A DNA stretch of 64,000 nucleotides from the NCBI GenBank assembly GCA_944377385.1, contig CALWET010000016.1, positions 23,124 to 87,123 of the forward strand, read 5' to 3'. Positions 24,345-34,355 of the stretch are shown here, one piece after another. Both the position numbers and the translations under genes were made by a program. This DNA is from an uncultured Lachnospiraceae bacterium (GTDB taxonomy: Bacteria > Bacillota > Clostridia > Lachnospirales > Lachnospiraceae). Positions within the stretch are counted from its first letter, which is position 1; each line of letters opens with the position of its first letter. The notes below the pieces were generated by a model. The model was given only the letters and a program-made list of their open reading frames with translations, made no database searches and had not been told where the DNA came from.

Positions 24345-27300
24345 ATGTATGATTTTGTGATCGGAGGTGCAGCCTCCGGCAAGACAAGCTATATATATGA
24401 CAGGATAGTCAGGGAAAGCCTGCTCCATCCAGACAGAGAGTATTTTTTGTTCGTGCCGGAACAGTATACGCTGATGGCCCAGCAGGAGCTGTGCAGGAGG
24501 AGTGAGAGAGGCGGCATGCTCAATGTGGACGTGCTTTCCTTCAGATTGCTCACCTATAGGGTGTTTTCAGAGCTGGGCATAAAAAAGCCGGATGTGCTGG
24601 ACGACATGACCAAATCCCTGCTCCTCAGAAAGGCCATGGGCATGAAAAAAAATGAGCTGAAGCTTTATTCAAAAAAGGTCAGCTCAAGGGGCTTCATTTC
24701 AGAGCTCAGACAGGCGATAGCTGAGTTTTGCCAATATGACATAGATGTGGAAAAGCTGAGAGAGCTTTCCGAATCCACGGCCTCAAGGAGACTTTCGGCA
24801 AAGCTTTCGGACATAGGCCTGATATATGAGACCTTCAATTCTCTGCTTGGCGAGGGTGCAGTCATACCTGAGGAGCTTCCAAGGCTTTTATTGCGTTATC
24901 TGCCTGCCTCATCCTATCTTTCCGGGGGAGAGGTGTATTTTGACGGCTTCACCGGATTTACTCCCATACAGCTGAAGATCATAGCTCATATACTGAGCCG
25001 TGCTGACAATGTAAGCTTTGCGGTGACCATACCTTGGGAGGAGCTGAGGCTTGGGGCCTCTGCCGCTTCCTCCTGCCGGCATGATACAGACATCTTCTGG
25101 ATGAGCAGGGATATGATCTCCAGCATAGGAGAGCTTGCGGACAGAGAAGGCATACTCCATGGAAGAGATACGATAATGGAGGGCTGTAAACTGGAGCCCA
25201 GGCTCTGCGTCAGGACAGCAAAGGATCCCTACAAGGAGGTCCATGAACTGGCCAGGGCAGTAAAAAGCAGCCTGATGAGAAAGAACGGCAGTCTGAGGTA
25301 TTCGGAGCTGGCGGTAGCGGTATCAGATATGGAGACATATCGTGAGCTTATAAAAAATGAATTCGATCGTGCCGGCATACCCTGTTTCTTGGATGAAAAC
25401 ACAGGCGCTGAACAGAGTGCTGCTGCCATGCTCCTCAGGGCTGCTCTGAAGGTCATAGCAAAGGGCTATCGCTATGAGGACCTGAGCCGTTATATAAAAA
25501 ATCCGATACTGCGTATATATTCCGGGGAGCTTGAGCCATATTCGGACATATTTGACAATTATATAAGGGCCAGGGGACTGAGGGGACGCAGTGCCTGTGA
25601 GGCGGAGCTTAAAAATACCTACAGAGGAGCGGAACAGCTGAACATCCCGGCCCTTGAGACATACAGAAAAAGGCTCCTTTTGCCTCTTTTCAGGCTCCAT
25701 GACCGCATCAGAGAGGAGGGAGACATAAAAGGCTATGTAGAGGCTTTAAGGCTTTACACTGAAGAGATAGGCCTTTCGGAGTGTGACGACCAGCTCTGCT
25801 CGGAGATGGAGGAACTGGGCTTTATAAACGAGGCGGCAAATGAAAGGTCTCTGAGGGAGCTCTGCTTTACGCTTCTTGACAGGATGTCTGAGCTTCTGGG
25901 AGCCGAGACTGCCAAGCTCAGGGATTTTTCGGAGCTGTTTGATGCTGGCGTGGCCGCCCTGAAAACAGGCTCCATACCTCAGAGCATGGATACGGTGGTG
26001 GTAGGTGATCTGAGAAGGAGCCGCTTTGGGACCGTAAAGGAGCTTTATATACTTGGGGCCAATGACGGATACATTCCAAGGAGCGGAGATGTACCTGGCA
26101 TATTTACCAGGAGAGAGAGGGACGAGCTTCAGGCCCTTGGCATTGAGCTTGCGCCTCAGTCAGTCAGGCTCATCTCTTCGGAGAATTTTTATTTATATCT
26201 ACTGCTGCATAAGCCGCAGAAGAGGCTTTGCATATCCTGGCCTGAAGAGGACAGGAAGGGCGGCAGCCTGAGACCTGCCCAGTTCATATCAGCTCTTGAA
26301 ATGGAGGTATCAGAACCGGATGCGGCTGTGGAAGGCTTTTTCGTATCTCCTGAGGATGCTCTTTTGAGCCTTTCCGAGAAGCTTTCCGAAGGAAGGACCA
26401 TAGACGACAGTACACTTGATCTTTACTCTATTTTGTGTCGGAGAAGGGATACCAGGGATCGTTGTCAAAGGCTTATAAAAGGGATGGGCTTTAAACATAC
26501 CGAGGACATCATATCTCCGGAAACGGCGGCAGGCCTTTACGGAGACAGGCTTTATGGTACTGTGACCAGGATAGAGGATTATGAGCGCTGTGCCTATGCT
26601 CATTTTATCAGACATGGGCTTAGGCTCAGGGAAAGACAAAAGTATGATGTGGAGGCTTCGGACATAGGGAATCTGTATCATGCCGCCCTGGAGCTTGTGT
26701 TCAGGCGTCTTGATGAACGAGGACTGGACCTTTCTGAAGTGTCTGGATCAGAGCTTTGTGCCATTGGAGACGAGGCTGTCAGAGAGGTCATAGAAGGCTA
26801 TAATGACAGCATAATTCAATCAAGTAAAAGGAACATGTTTCTTGGGGACAGGGTCTCGAAGGTCACTGCCCGCAGTCTGTGGGCCCTCAGCCTACAGGCC
26901 AAAAAAGGCGCTTTCCGCACCTTTGGCTGCGAGATTCCTTTTTATATAAAAGAGGACGGAATAGAGCTTCATGGAAGGATAGACAGAGTGGATACCTGCC
27001 GGTGCAGCTCAGGTACCTATGTAAGGGTCATAGACTACAAGACGGGAAAGGCCAGGTTCGACCTTTCGCTCATATACCACGGGCTTCAGCTTCAGCTTAT
27101 AACTTATATGGACGCCGCCCTTCATGAGGTGGGAAGAAGATATGCTGAGGCTCCAAGGCCTGCTGGACTTTATTATTACAATATAGATGACCCCCTGGTG
27201 CCCTATTCCGACGTTGGCTGCGGCAGCGACATGAAGGAAAAAACAGAAAAAGCCATACTCTCAGATCTCAGGATGAGCGGACTTTCAAACTGTGAGGAGG

Positions 27301-27695
27301 GCGTGCTTAAATACCTGGACGGTGAGCTTTCGGATACTGCCACTGTTACCTCTGATGTGATACCGGTAAGGCTCAGATCAGGCCAGGTGGTGTCAGGCAT
27401 GGCTACGGCCTGCGGTACGGAGGGCTTTAAACAGCTCATGGACCATACGATGGAAAGGATACGCAGGGACACAAAGGAAATAATGAAGGGCCGCGTGGAT
27501 ATCCGTCCCTACAGATACGGAGGGCGTACGGGCTGCGATCATTGCCCGTATCATGGAATATGCGGATTTGACACAAGGCTTCCGGGCTTCAGTTATAAAA
27601 ATCTTTCTGCCGTTTCTGAGGACAGACTCAGGAAGGAGCTGTTTTCATCAACGGATTCAGGCAGTAAAGATCGTATGACAGAGGAAAAACAGTGA
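24345..27695 (+). CDS. addB: ATP-dependent helicase/nuclease subunit B
   Basis: 1116 residues. The N-terminal Walker A is GGAASGKTS (residues 7-15). The C-terminal nuclease has VIDYKTGKARFDLS, and an iron-sulfur cluster is expected from Cys in YERCAYAHF and the final GCDHCPYHGICGFD. It is half of AddAB, which resects double-strand breaks for recombination and recognises Chi. It is followed by addA after 16 bases, the usual addB-addA order. An ATG after AAGGATG is the start. Confidence 0.95.
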   Translation: MYDFVIGGAASGKTSYIYDRIVRESLLHPDREYFLFVPEQYTLMAQQELCRRSERGGMLNVDVLSFRLLTYRVFSELGIKKPDVLDDMTKSLLLRKAMGMKKNELKLYSKKVSSRGFISELRQAIAEFCQYDIDVEKLRELSESTASRRLSAKLSDIGLIYETFNSLLGEGAVIPEELPRLLLRYLPASSYLSGGEVYFDGFTGFTPIQLKIIAHILSRADNVSFAVTIPWEELRLGASAASSCRHDTDIFWMSRDMISSIGELADREGILHGRDTIMEGCKLEPRLCVRTAKDPYKEVHELARAVKSSLMRKNGSLRYSELAVAVSDMETYRELIKNEFDRAGIPCFLDENTGAEQSAAAMLLRAALKVIAKGYRYEDLSRYIKNPILRIYSGELEPYSDIFDNYIRARGLRGRSACEAELKNTYRGAEQLNIPALETYRKRLLLPLFRLHDRIREEGDIKGYVEALRLYTEEIGLSECDDQLCSEMEELGFINEAANERSLRELCFTLLDRMSELLGAETAKLRDFSELFDAGVAALKTGSIPQSMDTVVVGDLRRSRFGTVKELYILGANDGYIPRSGDVPGIFTRRERDELQALGIELAPQSVRLISSENFYLYLLLHKPQKRLCISWPEEDRKGGSLRPAQFISALEMEVSEPDAAVEGFFVSPEDALLSLSEKLSEGRTIDDSTLDLYSILCRRRDTRDRCQRLIKGMGFKHTEDIISPETAAGLYGDRLYGTVTRIEDYERCAYAHFIRHGLRLRERQKYDVEASDIGNLYHAALELVFRRLDERGLDLSEVSGSELCAIGDEAVREVIEGYNDSIIQSSKRNMFLGDRVSKVTARSLWALSLQAKKGAFRTFGCEIPFYIKEDGIELHGRIDRVDTCRCSSGTYVRVIDYKTGKARFDLSLIYHGLQLQLITYMDAALHEVGRRYAEAPRPAGLYYYNIDDPLVPYSDVGCGSDMKEKTEKAILSDLRMSGLSNCEEGVLKYLDGELSDTATVTSDVIPVRLRSGQVVSGMATACGTEGFKQLMDHTMERIRRDTKEIMKGRVDIRPYRYGGRTGCDHCPYHGICGFDTRLPGFSYKNLSAVSEDRLRKELFSSTDSGSKDRMTEEKQ

Positions 27696-27711
27696 GCATG
27701 GGAGAATTGGT

Positions 27712-30700
27712 ATGCGCTGGACAGAGGAACAACAGAAAGTCATAGACGAAAGAGGCAGCAACATACTGGTCTCCGCCGCCGCAGGCAGTGGAAAAACTGC
27801 CGTGCTCTGTGAAAGGATACTGAGCCGCCTTGTGGATGAAAATGCTCCAATGAGCCTTGACAGACTGCTGGTCATGACATTTACAAATGCAGCGGCTGAG
27901 GAGATGAAGGAGAGGATATCCTCGGGCTTAAAGGCAAAGCTTCAGGAAAAGAAAAGACAGCTTGCCGAGGCTTCATACGGCGAGGAGAGATCAGGAGTTG
28001 AGGCTGTGCTTGAAAGGCTCAGGCACCAGGAGCTTTTACTCAGGGATGCGGACATCTCGACCATAGACAGCCTGTGCAGCAGGCTCATAAGGGATTATTA
28101 TCAGGAGATAGACATAGATCCTGGATTCAGAACAGCTGAGGAGGGAGAGCTCAAGTTGATAAGGGAGGACGTGCTCAGGGACCTCCTGGAGGAAAAATAT
28201 GCTGAGGCAGACGAGAGCTTCATGAGCTTTGCCGAGGCTCTGAGCAGCCGGCGCAGCGATGAAAAGCTCTCAAAGGTCATCGAGGACACCTATGACTTCA
28301 TCCAGTCCGATCCCTGGCCCAGGCATTTCCTTGCCCGTATGCTCAGGGAGACTGAAAGTGAGAAAAAAGGCGATTATGAAGCTCTGCCCTGGTTCAGCTA
28401 TTTTATGGATCGCAGCTCAAGGGATTGCAGGGAATACAGCCTCATGATGGAGGACTGCATGGATGTTTGCCGGGAAGAGGACGGTCCTGCGGCATATCTT
28501 CCGGCAGCAGAGGAGCTGCATTCGTTTTTCCAAAGGCTTGGACAGACTAAGGACTACAAAGAGCTAAGGGATCTGTTAAATGGATTTACGCCTCAAAGGC
28601 TCAAGGCAGTCAGGGAAAAGGATGCGGATCCCGTCAAAAAGGATGGTGTCAAGCGCTGCATAGAAATGGCCAGGAAATATATAAAGGGCCTGGCAGCTTC
28701 AGTTCCTCTTTCCACTGAGCTCCTGCAGATCACGACTGCAGGAAGCGCCTCCTATATAAGCTCCCTCATTCAGCTTACGGAAAGCTTCATGGACAGATTT
28801 TCTGCGGCAAAGAAGGAAAGGAATATCGTGGACTTTGACGATATGGAGCATCTGTGTCTCAGCCTTCTTTATGATGAGGATGGAGAAAAGCTCATGCCTT
28901 CAGCCATTGCAGATGAATTGAGCCGCCAGTACGATGAGATACTCGTAGACGAATATCAGGATTCCAATCTGGTGCAGGAGGCTATCATATATGCGCTTTC
29001 TGGAGAACGCTTTGGACATCCGGATGTATTTATGGTGGGTGATGTAAAGCAGAGCATATACAGATTCAGGCTGGCCAGGCCTGAGCTGTTCATGTCAAAA
29101 TACCGTAGTTATGGAGAGCCAGGCAGGGAAGCCGCAGAGTCAGGCGGGGAAACCATAGAGTCAGGTGGGAAAACCGTAGTTTCAGGCAGGATAGCAGGGG
29201 AGTCAAAGGGTGTCAGGATAGACCTCAACAAAAACTTCCGAAGCAGAAAGGCAGTGCTTGATGCAGTAAATTCCGTCTTTTCAGTGGTAATGCAAAGGGA
29301 GCTTGGCGGAATAGAATATGACGAGGCGGCAAGACTGTATCCGGGAGCTGAATATAAGGACGAGGGAGATGAGGCGTACAGAGCGGAGCTTTCCATCCTT
29401 GATCTTCCCGAGGAGGGCTCTGAGGAGGCTTCGGAAGGCACTGACGAGCTGGAGGCCAGGCTGATAGCTGAAAGGATAAAGGAGCTTATGGGAGAGGGCA
29501 CGGCTACGGGATTGAAGCTTACATCCCCGGAGGGAAGCAGAAGGCTGTCATACAGAGATATAGTCATCCTGCTGAGGGCTCCAGGCTCCAGAGCCCAGAC
29601 CTATGTGGATGTGCTTTCTTCTCAGGGCATACCTGCCTATACTGAGGCTACAAAAGGGTATTTTTCTTCGGTAGAGGTGGAGACCGTATTGTCCTTTTTG
29701 AGCATCATAGATAATCCAAGGCAGGACATAGCTCTTGCTGCAGTGATGCGCAGCGTTATAGGTGGTTTTTCGGATGAGGACCTTGCGAGGCTTAGATCAG
29801 AGGACATCAGTCAGGAGAGATCAGTTTATACAGAGGCCATGGAGGATACGGACCAGGATGATGTATATGAGGCCAGAGCCAGGGATATACAGGACACAGG
29901 ACTTTACGGGCTTTATGATTCGCTGCTTTCGACATCAGGAGCAGAGACTGACCTTGGAAGGAAATGCTCTGACTTCATAAAACTGTTGAACAGCTTCCGC
30001 AGGCTTTCTGAGATCCTGTCCGTAAGCAGGCTCATAGACAGGATATATAATTCTACAGGCTATTATGATCATGTGCGGCTGCTTCCCATGGGACATCTCA
30101 GGATCAAAAACCTGGACATGCTGCTTCAGAGGGCAGAGACCTATGCAGCTGCCGGTGAAAGCAGCCTCTTTGACTTTGTCAGATATATAGAGCTCATCAG
30201 ATCATATGATACTGACTATGGTGAAGCGGGAGAATCCGAGGCGGCGGATCTGGTCAGGATCATGTCGATACATAAATCGAAGGGCCTGGAATATCCGGTG
30301 GTCATACTTGCAAATGCTCAAAAGCAGTTCAACAGAGAGGATACCAGGGCTGATATACTGATGGACAGTGAGCTTGGCATGGGAGCAGATCACATTGATA
30401 CTGAGCAGAGGATCAGATATCCGGGGCTGAAAAAGACGGCTATAAAGCTCAGGACCACGGAGGAGAGCCTGGCAGAGGAGCTCAGGATCTTGTATGTTGC
30501 CATGACCAGGGCCAGGGAAAAGCTGATCGTCACAGGGGCCGTCAAAAATGCTGGCTCCCGTATCGAAAAATATGGCTCCATGAGCATCCTCAGAAAAGAA
30601 GGGGCAAAGGCATATGTACCTGAGCTTATGGCTGCATCCTCGATGCTGGATGTCCTGCTTATGAGCGGAGCCTGTCAAGGTGGCAGCATAAAGCTTAGGA

Positions 30701-31626
30701 TCAGCAGCATACCTGAGCTTTCGGACAGGGAGCTTATGAGGGAGCTTGACAGGAGAGAGGATATAGACAGGCTTTTGGAGGCTGATATAAGAGAGATAAG
30801 GGACCCGGGATATACTCAGGCCGTTATTTCCGGACTTGAATTTGTTTATCCTTATGAAAGGGAGACCAGGCTCAGGCCAAAGCTCTCGGTATCCGAGCTG
30901 AGGAATGGCGAGGCAGAAGACTACGCAGGCAGGGCGGGGCTAGATGATGAGATCGTGGAGGAAGACCTTTTTGTGAGCAGGCTTGATGCCCTTGAAGCCG
31001 GAAGCTCCGTAAAGGGCAGGGACGAGGGAAGCTCCTATGGTACCTTGCTGCATAGATTTTTTGAGCTTTTGGATCTTGCGGGATTTTATGGACTGGCCGT
31101 ATCAGATATACGGGAGAGCGTCGAAAAAGAAAAAAGTGCCGGAAAAGACAAAAAGGATAAGCAGGCCTGCATGGCTGAATTCATAGATAAAGAAAGGGAG
31201 CGTATGGCTGCATCTGGGCTTTTATCCTCTGAAGAACTTCAAAGGCTTGATGCCAGGGATATAAGCTCCTTCCTCGGAAGCGGGCTTGCAGCAGAGATGG
31301 CCGAGGCTGCTGCGCATGGAAGGCTTAAAAGAGAGCAGCGCTTTATGGCACTTTTCCCTGCTGATGTACTGGATCCTTTGCAGGGCTCCTCAGCTCCTCA
31401 GATACTTCAGGGGATAGTGGACGCATTTTATGAAAGGCCGGATGGCAGCATCGTGATAGTAGATTATAAAACAGATCATCTATATGACGAAGCCGCCTTC
31501 AGAAAAAGGTATGGCAGACAGCTGGAGCTATACAGGATGTCTCTGGAAAAATTGCTTGGGAAAGAGGGCATAAGCGCTGTGATATTCAGCACTGCCATGA
31601 AAAAAGCGATCTCTTGTACAAATTAA
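27712..31626 (+). CDS. addA: ATP-dependent helicase/nuclease subunit A
   Basis: 1304 residues, slightly long for the family. UvrD-type motifs run in order: SAAAGSGKTAVL (near 20), TFTNAAAEEMKER, DFDDMEHL, ILVDEYQDSN, GDVKQSIYRFRLA, the RIDLNKNFRSR block, MSIHKSKGLEYPVV and LYVAMTRAREKL. The C-terminal RecB-type nuclease has IVIVDYKTDHLYD (near 1248). Residues 473-500 hold four copies of a 7-residue repeat in the linker before RIDLNKNF. It is partner of AddB for recombinational repair. Confidence 0.95.
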   Translation: MRWTEEQQKVIDERGSNILVSAAAGSGKTAVLCERILSRLVDENAPMSLDRLLVMTFTNAAAEEMKERISSGLKAKLQEKKRQLAEASYGEERSGVEAVLERLRHQELLLRDADISTIDSLCSRLIRDYYQEIDIDPGFRTAEEGELKLIREDVLRDLLEEKYAEADESFMSFAEALSSRRSDEKLSKVIEDTYDFIQSDPWPRHFLARMLRETESEKKGDYEALPWFSYFMDRSSRDCREYSLMMEDCMDVCREEDGPAAYLPAAEELHSFFQRLGQTKDYKELRDLLNGFTPQRLKAVREKDADPVKKDGVKRCIEMARKYIKGLAASVPLSTELLQITTAGSASYISSLIQLTESFMDRFSAAKKERNIVDFDDMEHLCLSLLYDEDGEKLMPSAIADELSRQYDEILVDEYQDSNLVQEAIIYALSGERFGHPDVFMVGDVKQSIYRFRLARPELFMSKYRSYGEPGREAAESGGETIESGGKTVVSGRIAGESKGVRIDLNKNFRSRKAVLDAVNSVFSVVMQRELGGIEYDEAARLYPGAEYKDEGDEAYRAELSILDLPEEGSEEASEGTDELEARLIAERIKELMGEGTATGLKLTSPEGSRRLSYRDIVILLRAPGSRAQTYVDVLSSQGIPAYTEATKGYFSSVEVETVLSFLSIIDNPRQDIALAAVMRSVIGGFSDEDLARLRSEDISQERSVYTEAMEDTDQDDVYEARARDIQDTGLYGLYDSLLSTSGAETDLGRKCSDFIKLLNSFRRLSEILSVSRLIDRIYNSTGYYDHVRLLPMGHLRIKNLDMLLQRAETYAAAGESSLFDFVRYIELIRSYDTDYGEAGESEAADLVRIMSIHKSKGLEYPVVILANAQKQFNREDTRADILMDSELGMGADHIDTEQRIRYPGLKKTAIKLRTTEESLAEELRILYVAMTRAREKLIVTGAVKNAGSRIEKYGSMSILRKEGAKAYVPELMAASSMLDVLLMSGACQGGSIKLRISSIPELSDRELMRELDRREDIDRLLEADIREIRDPGYTQAVISGLEFVYPYERETRLRPKLSVSELRNGEAEDYAGRAGLDDEIVEEDLFVSRLDALEAGSSVKGRDEGSSYGTLLHRFFELLDLAGFYGLAVSDIRESVEKEKSAGKDKKDKQACMAEFIDKERERMAASGLLSSEELQRLDARDISSFLGSGLAAEMAEAAAHGRLKREQRFMALFPADVLDPLQGSSAPQILQGIVDAFYERPDGSIVIVDYKTDHLYDEAAFRKRYGRQLELYRMSLEKLLGKEGISAVIFSTAMKKAISCTN
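29128..29211 (+). repeat. 21-bp x 4 in-frame tandem repeat within addA
   Basis: Four in-frame 21-base units encode EAAESGG, ETIESGG, KTVVSGR and IAGESKG. The repeats diverge towards the 3' end. They fall in the linker between the motif III region and the RIDLNKNF block. Confidence 0.8.
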
Positions 31627-31646
31627 GAAACAATATATTTTTGCAG

Positions 31647-31701
31647 TTGATAAAAATGGCGGCTTGTGATATTATTAACATAAATGTTAAATAATTAACA
31701 C
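31647..31701 (+). promoter_or_regulatory. adh promoter overlapped by Rex-like operators
   Basis: TTGATA (31647-31652), 17 bases, TATTAT (31670-31675). A Rex-type palindrome, core TGTTAAATAATTAACA (31685-31700), matches 12 of 14 fixed positions of TTGTTAAnnnnTTAACAA over 31684-31701. A second, weaker site (TTGTGATATTATTAACAT, 31664-31681) overlaps the -10. Rex represses fermentative dehydrogenases until NADH rises, which fits the gene downstream. Confidence 0.75.
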
Positions 31702-31747
31702 ATACATATTTTTTTCCTTTTTTTATCTGATCAGGAGGTATGATACG

Positions 31748-32937
31748 ATGAGCAGATTTACTTTACCCAGAGACGTTTATCATGGAGCAGGCTGCCTTGC
31801 TGAGCTGAAGAATCTTCCCGGCAAGAAGGCAATAGTAGTTACTGGAGGACATTCCATGAAGGCTACTGGTTTCCTTGACAAGACCATCAATTATCTCAAG
31901 GAAGCAGGCATGGAGGTTCAGACCTTTGAGGGAGTTGAGCCCGATCCTTCAGTTGAGACAGTTATGAAGGGTGCCAAGGCCATGCAGGAGTTCCAGCCTG
32001 ACTGGATCGTTGCCATCGGCGGTGGTTCACCCATAGACGCAGCAAAGGCCATGTGGGTATTCTATGAGTATCCCGATGCAAAGTTTGAGGATCTGATCAC
32101 ACCCTTCAGCTTCCCCACACTTCGTACAAAGGCTAAGTTCTGTGCCATCCCTTCAACTTCCGGTACAGCTACAGAGGTAACAGCATTTGCAGTTATCACT
32201 GACTACGCTAAGGGAATCAAGTATCCTCTGGCTGACTTCAACATCACTCCTGATGTAGCCATAGTTGATGCCGAGATAGCTGAGACCATGCCTCAGGAGC
32301 TCTGCGCAAATACAGGTATGGATGCCTTCACACATGCTACAGAGGCATTTGTTTCCACACTTAATTGCGAGTACACAGATCCTCTGGCTATCCGTGCCCT
32401 TCAGATCATCAACGAGTACCTTGTAAAGTCCTATCATGGTGATAAGGAAGCCCGTGAGAAGATGCACGATGCTCAGTGCCTTGCCGGTATGGCATTCTCA
32501 AATGCTCTGCTTGGTATAGTTCATTCAATGGCTCACAAGACCGGGCAGCCTACAGCGGCGGACATATCGTTCACGGAGCAGCAAACGCAATGTACCTTCC
32601 CAAGGTAATAGCCTACAATGCAAAGGACGAGACAGCCTGCAAGAGGTATGCTATCATAGCTCGTTATCTTGGACTCAAGGGCAATACCGATGAGGAGCTC
32701 AAGGATGCCCTGATCGCAAGAGTAAGAGAGCTTGACAAGGAGCTCAACATAGCTCTTTGCATCAAGGATTACAAGGGCGGCATCATAGACGAGAAGGAAT
32801 TCCTCGACAAGCTTCCCGAGGTAGCAAAGAATGCAGTAGGAGATGCCTGCACAGGCTCCAATCCTCGTGCCATCACACCTGAGGTCATGGAGAAGCTTCT
32901 CAAGGCCTGCTACTATGACGAGGAAGTGGATTTCTAA
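31748..32937 (+). pseudogene. Iron-containing alcohol dehydrogenase, frameshifted
   Basis: The frame from 31748 encodes a normal NAD(P)-binding half (AIGGGSPIDAAKAMW, STSGTATEVTAFAVI, NTGMDAFTHATEAF) up to GIVHSMAHKTG. It then shifts and stops at 32608. The missing C-terminal half continues without interruption in another frame (AAYSGGHIVHGAANAMYLP ... DACTGSNPRAITPE to 32937). One base is missing between 32544 and 32545. The break lies between the metal-binding histidines of the SMAHKTG and GGHIVHG segments, so the product would be inactive unless the shift is a sequencing error or is bypassed. Otherwise a full-length (about 396-residue) NADH-dependent alcohol dehydrogenase. The remaining sequence shows no decay. 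Confidence 0.88.
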
Positions 32938-32992
32938 ATCCAGAATGATCGTAAGATCTAAAAAAGATACATTTGACTCTGACATAAGGAGG

Positions 32993-33026
32993 GACCGGCA
33001 GCGAATAAGCTGTCGGTCTCTTCTTA
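32993..33026 (+). terminator. Terminator after adh
   Basis: GACCGGCAGC pairs with GCTGTCGGTC around a 6-base loop, followed by TCTTCTT. Confidence 0.8.
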
Positions 33027-33096
33027 CATTACAAATTCATTACGCAAGCTGTCCCAAAATCGTAATAATTACTTGCCTGGATAAGCTCGGCAAAGC

Positions 33097-33126
33097 TTGA
33101 CACAGGGCTGATGGAATCAGTAAAAT
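33097..33126 (+). promoter_or_regulatory. Promoter of the transglutaminase/acylation cluster
   Basis: TTGACA (33097-33102), an 18-base spacer and TAAAAT (33121-33126), 36 bases before the first gene. Confidence 0.7.
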
Positions 33127-33161
33127 ATAAACCATATTTATAATTTTAAGGGGCAGTTAAG

Positions 33162-34337
33162 ATGAGTGTGGGGGCATTTGGTAGATCGTTCTGTCATAGG
33201 GCTGCGGCGTTTGCTGCGGCTTTATTTTTATGCGTTATAATGTTTTTCGCCACCGGGATCACAGCATTTTCGGCTGAGGGAAGCTGGCAGCAGGATACAA
33301 AGGGCTGGTGGTATCTGCTTGATGATGGAGGCTACAGTGCTGCAGGCTGGGAATACATAGATGGTGATATGTATTATTTTGATCGCGAGGGCTATCTGGT
33401 CACAAACTGTCTTGTGGCGGACAGCGGTTATATTTATATCGTTGACTCGGATGGCCGCATGCTGAAGGATACAAGTCTCCATATGAATGGGACCGAGTAT
33501 GTCATAGACAGCCAGGGACATGCGGTAACGGCTGCCATATACTATGCCTCGGTTGGCATGGGCGGATCCTCAGATGGGACAACTTTACAGGGCAGTGGAA
33601 ATACATCAGCAGGCACGGGCTCACCGGGCTGGAGGAGTGATGACACAGGCTCCTGGTTCGTAAAGGCTGACGGCAGCTATCCCGTGGATGCATGGGAAAA
33701 TATAGGCGGCACCTGGTATCATTTTGACAGCTTGGGTTATATGGAAAAGGACAGGCTTGTGTCCTTTCCCGATGGCACCTACAGGTATCTTGGAAATGAT
33801 GGAACGCCGGTAAAGGATACGGAGCTTAGCCTGGATGGAGTGGATTATACAGTGGATTCCGAGGGCGTGGCAGTTCCAAAGGCACCGCCAAAGACAGAAA
33901 ATGAACTGGCTGCCGAGGCCTATGCCGCAAATATAGTTTCCCAGATCACGAATGCTTCCATGACGAAGCAGCAGAAGGCAGCTGCCATATATAACTGGCT
34001 CAGGTCCAATATCAGATATACGAGCAGCGGGCCTCAGAGTGATGAGGCATATTCTGCTCTTTACGGTTTCAGGCGCCGCAGCGGCTGCTGCTATGAGTAC
34101 TATGCAATGGCTCATTTCATGCTTGAAGCAGCGGGCATGCCAAATATCCCGGTGATCAGGGCCAGTGACAGAGGACATTACTGGAATCTGGTGGATATAG
34201 ACGGCACCTGGTATCATTTTGATGCCACGCCAAGGCGACTTGGCGGTAACTGGTGCCTGGTAACTACAGATTATCTCAGGCGCAACTCCTGGGGCTCACA
34301 TAATTTTGATGTATCGGCATATCCTGCCACTCCATGA
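33162..34337 (+). CDS. Cell-wall-binding-repeat transglutaminase-like protein
   Basis: 391 residues. A signal peptide ends near AFSA. Two blocks of choline-binding-type repeats follow (GSWQQDTKGWWYLLDDGG and about residues 160-225). The C-terminal transglutaminase fold has the Cys in RRRSGCCYEYYAMAHFML, the His in RGHYWNLVDIDG and the Asp in WYHFDATPR, a full Cys-His-Asp triad. It could be a surface peptidase, amidase or crosslinking enzyme held on the wall by its repeats. It starts at an ATG after GGGGCA. A paralogue follows after 18 bases. Confidence 0.85.
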   Translation: MSVGAFGRSFCHRAAAFAAALFLCVIMFFATGITAFSAEGSWQQDTKGWWYLLDDGGYSAAGWEYIDGDMYYFDREGYLVTNCLVADSGYIYIVDSDGRMLKDTSLHMNGTEYVIDSQGHAVTAAIYYASVGMGGSSDGTTLQGSGNTSAGTGSPGWRSDDTGSWFVKADGSYPVDAWENIGGTWYHFDSLGYMEKDRLVSFPDGTYRYLGNDGTPVKDTELSLDGVDYTVDSEGVAVPKAPPKTENELAAEAYAANIVSQITNASMTKQQKAAAIYNWLRSNIRYTSSGPQSDEAYSALYGFRRRSGCCYEYYAMAHFMLEAAGMPNIPVIRASDRGHYWNLVDIDGTWYHFDATPRRLGGNWCLVTTDYLRRNSWGSHNFDVSAYPATP

Positions 34338-34355
34338 TATATTTAAGGAGGAGCC

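Noticed and set aside
32476-32937. Separate gene in the second half of adh
   Set aside because: It is the C-terminal half of the same alcohol dehydrogenase after a one-base deletion, not an independent gene.
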